Source: Haloferax prahovense DSM 18310
Lineage (GTDB): Archaea > Halobacteriota > Halobacteria > Halobacteriales > Haloferacaceae
NCBI RefSeq assembly: GCF_000336815.1
Contig: NZ_AOLG01000008.1
Coordinates: 379,742-443,741, forward strand
DNA length: 64,000 nucleotides
Reading direction: 5' to 3'
The notes under the pieces were generated by a model that was given only the letters and a program-made list of their open reading frames with translations, ran no database searches and was not told where the DNA came from. Shown piece by piece: positions 60,819-64,000 of the stretch (the first letter of the stretch is position 1; every line of letters begins with the position of its first letter). Made by a program: the position numbers and the translations under genes.

Positions 60819-61487
60819 ATGCGAATCGCACTCCTCGGTGGGACCGGCGACATCGGCGAGGGCCTCGCCCTCCGCTGGGCCTACCACACCGACCACGAGG
60901 TCATCGTCGGGTCGCGCGACCCCGACAAGGCCCGCGCGAAGGCCGACGAGTACGAGACCGAACTCTCAAGCCGCGGCCGCGACGTGAAGGTAAACGGCTT
61001 TACGAACGAGATGGCCGCCGACCGCGCCTCCGTGGTCGTCCTCGCCGTGCCGCCGTACCACGTCTCCGACACCGTCGAGGCCGTCGCCGACTCCCTGTCC
61101 GAGGGAGACGTGCTCGTCACGCCCGCCGCGGGCATCAAGCGCGACGACGACGGCTTCCACTACCACCCGCCGAAAGCAGGGAGCGTGACGGCGCTCGTCG
61201 CCGACGCGGCCCCCGACGACGTGCCGGTGGTCGGCGCGTTCCACAACCTCGCGGCCGGTCGACTGGCCGACCTCGACGCCGACCTCGGCATCGACACGCT
61301 GCTCGTCGCCGACGACGAGGACGCAAAGGAGACCGTGCGCCTGCTCGCCGAGGGCATCGACGGCCTCCGCGCGCTCGACGGCGGCGGCCTCGCCAACGCC
61401 GCCGAAATCGAAGCGGTGACGCCGCTTCTCATCAACGTCGCACAGAACAACGACGGGATGCACGACCTCGGCATCGAGTTCAAGTAG
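60819..61487 (+). CDS. fno: F420H2:NADP oxidoreductase
   Basis: A 222-aa enzyme that transfers hydride between the deazaflavin F420 and NADP. The N-terminal Rossmann segment MRIALLGGTGDIGEGLALRW has the GGTGxxG motif. EVIVGSRDPDKAR follows, with VVLAVPPYHV and DVLVTPAAGIKRD later; the C-terminal helical domain is complete. It requires F420, which haloarchaea make. ATG 60819 is preferred to a GTG 6 bp upstream. Confidence 0.92.
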   Translation: MRIALLGGTGDIGEGLALRWAYHTDHEVIVGSRDPDKARAKADEYETELSSRGRDVKVNGFTNEMAADRASVVVLAVPPYHVSDTVEAVADSLSEGDVLVTPAAGIKRDDDGFHYHPPKAGSVTALVADAAPDDVPVVGAFHNLAAGRLADLDADLGIDTLLVADDEDAKETVRLLAEGIDGLRALDGGGLANAAEIEAVTPLLINVAQNNDGMHDLGIEFK

Positions 61488-61517
61488 CGGCGTCCGACCC
61501 GCACCCGGCGCGATTTC

Positions 61518-62771
61518 TCACGACAGTTCAGACCGCGGCACCGTCGCCGCCTCCCCGTAGAGCGTCCGCGCCACGAGCAGTCCGACGACGACGACGAGCG
61601 CGACGCAGGCGAGGTACTCGACGCGGAAGCCGACCACTTCGGCCAGCGGGACGGCCACGAGCGGGCCGAGCGTCGACCCCGAGTCGCCGAAGACGTTGTA
61701 GACGCCGCCGAGTTTGCCCACGTCGTCGGCCGGGCTGAGGTCGCCGAGATAGGCTAACAGCGGCGGGTTCGACCCGCCGACGCCGATGCCGATGAGCGCC
61801 ACGCCCGCGAGCGTCGAGGGGAGCGTCGGCACGAGCGCCAACAGCGCGAACCCGGACGCGAGGACGCCCAGCGCGGGCAGCGTCAGCGCCGCGCGGTTCG
61901 ACAGACGGTCGGAGTACCGCCCGACGACGAGCGTCGTGACGCTCGACGCGACGACGCCGACGGCCATCACGACGCCGCTGACGCCGGCCCCGGAGAGCCC
62001 GCCGAGCGAGATATCGTTCGCCGTCGCGTACAGCACGGCCGTCGAGAGGAGGACGCCCGCAAACAGGAAGCGGACGGCGAAGTTGACGGTGCCGACGGTG
62101 AAGATGCGGATGTCGGAGCCGACCAGTCGCGGCACGTCGCGGAGCGAACTCGCCGCCGTCACGTCGGTCTTCACGTCCGGGAGGACGGAGATGGCGACGA
62201 GGGCGGCGAACAGGCCCGCACAGCCCGCGACGGCGAACGCGGTGGCGTAGCCGAACGCGTCGGTGACGAGGCCGCCGACGACGAGGCCCGCGGGGAACCC
62301 GAGGCTCTGGCCGCCGCGCATGTAGCCGACCCACTTCCCGCGGTTTTCGCCCGAGGTGACGTGCGTGATGGTGCTGAACGCGCCGACGAAGACGAACGCC
62401 GAGCCGACGCCCCAGCAGGCCCGCGACAGGAGGAAGATAGTCGCGCTGTCGAGCGGAATCGGGCCGGGATTTAGCCCGAGGACGTAGCCGAACGGCGACA
62501 GCCCCTGCACGACGAACCCGGCTATCATCGGCCGGCGCGTCCCCATCCGGTCGAGTATCTGCCCGGCGGGCGTGTTCACGACTAGTCGGGTGAACCGGTT
62601 CGCCGAGAGGATGAGACCGACCACGAACGGCGTGATGCCGATGATGGGACCGAGCGTCGGCAGCGTCGGGAAGGCGACGCCCGCGCCGACGCCGCCGAAG
62701 AAGACGCCCGCGATGAGGCTCCCGGCGACGAACTCGACTGACGGCTCGTCGCCGCCGAACAGCCGACTCAC
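61518..62771 (-). CDS. Major facilitator superfamily transporter
   Basis: A 417-aa membrane protein with about twelve helices, typical of MFS exporters. The first begins FVAGSLIAGVFFGGVGAGVAFPTLP. A short segment RFTRLVVNTPAGQILDRMGTRRP between helices two and three has the motif-A-like GxxxDRxGxR pattern. The substrate is unknown. There is no partner gene nearby. Confidence 0.9.
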   Translation of the reverse strand: MSRLFGGDEPSVEFVAGSLIAGVFFGGVGAGVAFPTLPTLGPIIGITPFVVGLILSANRFTRLVVNTPAGQILDRMGTRRPMIAGFVVQGLSPFGYVLGLNPGPIPLDSATIFLLSRACWGVGSAFVFVGAFSTITHVTSGENRGKWVGYMRGGQSLGFPAGLVVGGLVTDAFGYATAFAVAGCAGLFAALVAISVLPDVKTDVTAASSLRDVPRLVGSDIRIFTVGTVNFAVRFLFAGVLLSTAVLYATANDISLGGLSGAGVSGVVMAVGVVASSVTTLVVGRYSDRLSNRAALTLPALGVLASGFALLALVPTLPSTLAGVALIGIGVGGSNPPLLAYLGDLSPADDVGKLGGVYNVFGDSGSTLGPLVAVPLAEVVGFRVEYLACVALVVVVGLLVARTLYGEAATVPRSELS

Positions 62772-62985
62772 GCGGCCGACCCTCGGGAGACGGTCGCGGC
62801 GCGGTGGGGCGTGAGATGCGCGGGAGCGAACTGGCGGACGCGGGTTCGGGAGACGTGCATCGAGAGAGTGCGCTATCGTGGATGCACGCTCTTGGTGCTT
62901 TGCAATCGGGCCGTCTCGTCCGGGAACTGCGGGCGGCGAGCGGCGAATGGCGGCGGCGTCGCAATCGCGGTCGCGGTCAACCGTC

Positions 62986-63288
62986 TCAGAAGCGGTTTTT
63001 CAGCTCTTCGCGCAGGTCGTCGAGCGAGGCGTCCTTCATCGACAGCAGGACGAGCAGGTGGTAGACGAGGTCGGCGCTCTCGTAGAGCAGTTCCTCGCGG
63101 TCGTCGTCCTTGGCCGCGAGGATGGTCTCCGTCATCTCCTCGCCGAGCTTTTCGAGGACGTAGTTCTCGCCTTTCTCGTGGGTAAACAGCGTCGTCGTGT
63201 AGGAGTCCTCGGGGAGTTCCGCCTTGCGCGACTCGATAGTCGCAAAGAGTTCGTCTAAGACCTCCTCGGTCGGGGTGTCGGCGTCCAT
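62986..63288 (-). CDS. hisE: Phosphoribosyl-ATP pyrophosphatase
   Basis: A 100-aa enzyme of histidine biosynthesis that removes pyrophosphate from phosphoribosyl-ATP. The MazG-like helices include EELFATIESRK-type N-terminus, GEEMTETILAAKDDDREELLYESADLVYHLLVLL with the acidic metal-binding residues. ATG 63288 (MDADTPTEEV) gives the family length; a start 57 bp upstream is rejected. Separate from hisI, as usual for many archaea. The 214-bp gap to the MFS gene holds nothing recognisable. Confidence 0.94.
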   Translation of the reverse strand: MDADTPTEEVLDELFATIESRKAELPEDSYTTTLFTHEKGENYVLEKLGEEMTETILAAKDDDREELLYESADLVYHLLVLLSMKDASLDDLREELKNRF

Positions 63289-63384
63289 GGTCGCACGACG
63301 GGCGGGCGCGGAAAAAGACCCTCTGGTTCCGGTGACCGGCGGCACCCCCGTCGGGGAGTCCGCGCCGCCGGTCGAGCGCTCCGC

Positions 63385-63993
63385 TCAGGCGTCGACTTCG
63401 ACCGCCAGTTCGTCGAAGAACGCGAGGTCGTGGATACGGCTGTCGGGCGTCAGTTCGGGGTGGAACGAGGTGCCGACGACGGGGCCGTCGCGGACGGCGA
63501 CCGGGTTGCCGTCCCACTCGGCGAGCACCTCCACGCCGTCGCCGACCTCGTCGATGAGGGGTGCGCGGATGAACACCGCGGGGAACGGCGAGTCGAGGCC
63601 GGCCACGTCCAGCGGGGCCTCGAAGCTGTCGACCTGCCGGCCGAAGGCGTTGCGGTCGACCGTCACGTCGAGGAGGTCGAGCGTGGTCACGCGGTCGTCC
63701 TTGGCGTCGCGGGAGGCGACGATGAGGCCGGCGCAGGTGGCGAGGACGGGTTTCCCGGCGTCGACGTGGGCGCGAATCTCGTTGGCGATGCCCTCGCGTT
63801 CGAGAAGCCGGGAGATGGTCGTGGACTCGCCGCCCGGCATGAGTAACACGTCGCAGTCGGGGACGAGGCCGTCGCTTCGAATCTCGACGATTTCGGCGTC
63901 GACGCCGTGGGCCGCGGCGGCCCGCTCGACGGCGTCGGCGTGCTCGGACACGTCGCCCTGCACGGCGACGACGCCGGCGCGTAGCGTAGTCAT
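63385..63993 (-). CDS. pdxT: Pyridoxal 5'-phosphate synthase glutaminase subunit
   Basis: A 202-aa class I glutamine amidotransferase that supplies ammonia to PdxS for vitamin B6 synthesis. The oxyanion GGES is at residues 54-57, nucleophile Cys87 in ATCAGLI, and His178/Glu180 in SFHPE complete the triad. The N-terminal VVAVQGDVSEHADAV is the PdxT signature. pdxS is not in the window. It shares strand with hisE, 96 bp apart. Confidence 0.96.
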   Translation of the reverse strand: MTTLRAGVVAVQGDVSEHADAVERAAAAHGVDAEIVEIRSDGLVPDCDVLLMPGGESTTISRLLEREGIANEIRAHVDAGKPVLATCAGLIVASRDAKDDRVTTLDLLDVTVDRNAFGRQVDSFEAPLDVAGLDSPFPAVFIRAPLIDEVGDGVEVLAEWDGNPVAVRDGPVVGTSFHPELTPDSRIHDLAFFDELAVEVDA

Positions 63994-64000
63994 GGAGGGG

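Noticed and set aside
1..64000. CRISPR arrays, rRNA genes, insertion sequences, integrases
   Set aside because: No regularly spaced direct repeats, rRNA-like segments or transposase/integrase motifs were seen.

Overview
This window is a stretch of a haloarchaeal main chromosome, most likely Haloferax (Haloferax volcanii or a close relative). The evidence is the high GC content, the very acidic proteins, the archaeal information-processing genes (split RNA polymerase A'/A'', aEF-2, EF-1 alpha, ABCE1/Rli1, archaeal SepF), many TATA-box promoters placed about 27 bp before a start codon (leaderless transcripts), and a gene order that matches what I remember of H. volcanii around sepF-uvrA. The genus is an inference from gene content and memory, not from a database search.

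Layout. 1-12.9 kb is the transcription/translation cluster: rpoA1 (5' cut by the window edge), rpoA2, nusA, rps12, rps7, aEF-2, EF-1 alpha, rps10 and tRNA-Ala(CGC). Unrelated genes interrupt it: an MscS channel, a DUF5781 protein with a metalloprotease-like HELSH motif, and an ACT-domain/homoserine dehydrogenase pair that may be preceded by a 35-aa leaderless leader ORF. 13-18 kb holds small haloarchaeal proteins, a minimal RNase R, a PUA protein, a DUF1028 protein and sepF. 18-31 kb holds uvrA, a secreted CARDB-repeat protein divergent from an ABC exporter, a BNR propeller, a geranylgeranyl-reductase-like flavoprotein, YgfZ and several DUF proteins. 31-47 kb holds a ROK sugar kinase, a Tat/PGF-CTERM LVIVD propeller, a NifU-like scaffold, FAU-1, a PrsW-like membrane protease, riboflavin synthase, an SLC13 permease, an apparently dead M24 peptidase homologue behind a UvrD-like helicase, and an untracked 58-aa zinc-finger protein. 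47-64 kb holds two peptidases flanking a putative dispersed intergenic element, a chemotaxis-type transducer, a PIN-ATPase, a winged-helix regulator divergent from an EMC6-like gene and rli1, RtcA, archaemetzincin, an F420:NADP oxidoreductase, HisE and PdxT.

The most interesting local system I see is at 52.5-55.1 kb. A small winged-helix regulator ending in a vicinal Cys pair is divergent from an operon of an EMC6-like membrane protein and the Fe-S ribosome-recycling ATPase Rli1. A 25-bp inverted repeat sits exactly between the two facing TATA boxes. Other notable signals are interleaved divergent promoters at amzA, palindromes in front of several genes, and duplicated TRxRxxWPD motifs in a zinc-ribbon protein. 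I see no CRISPR array, rRNA gene, insertion sequence or integrase.
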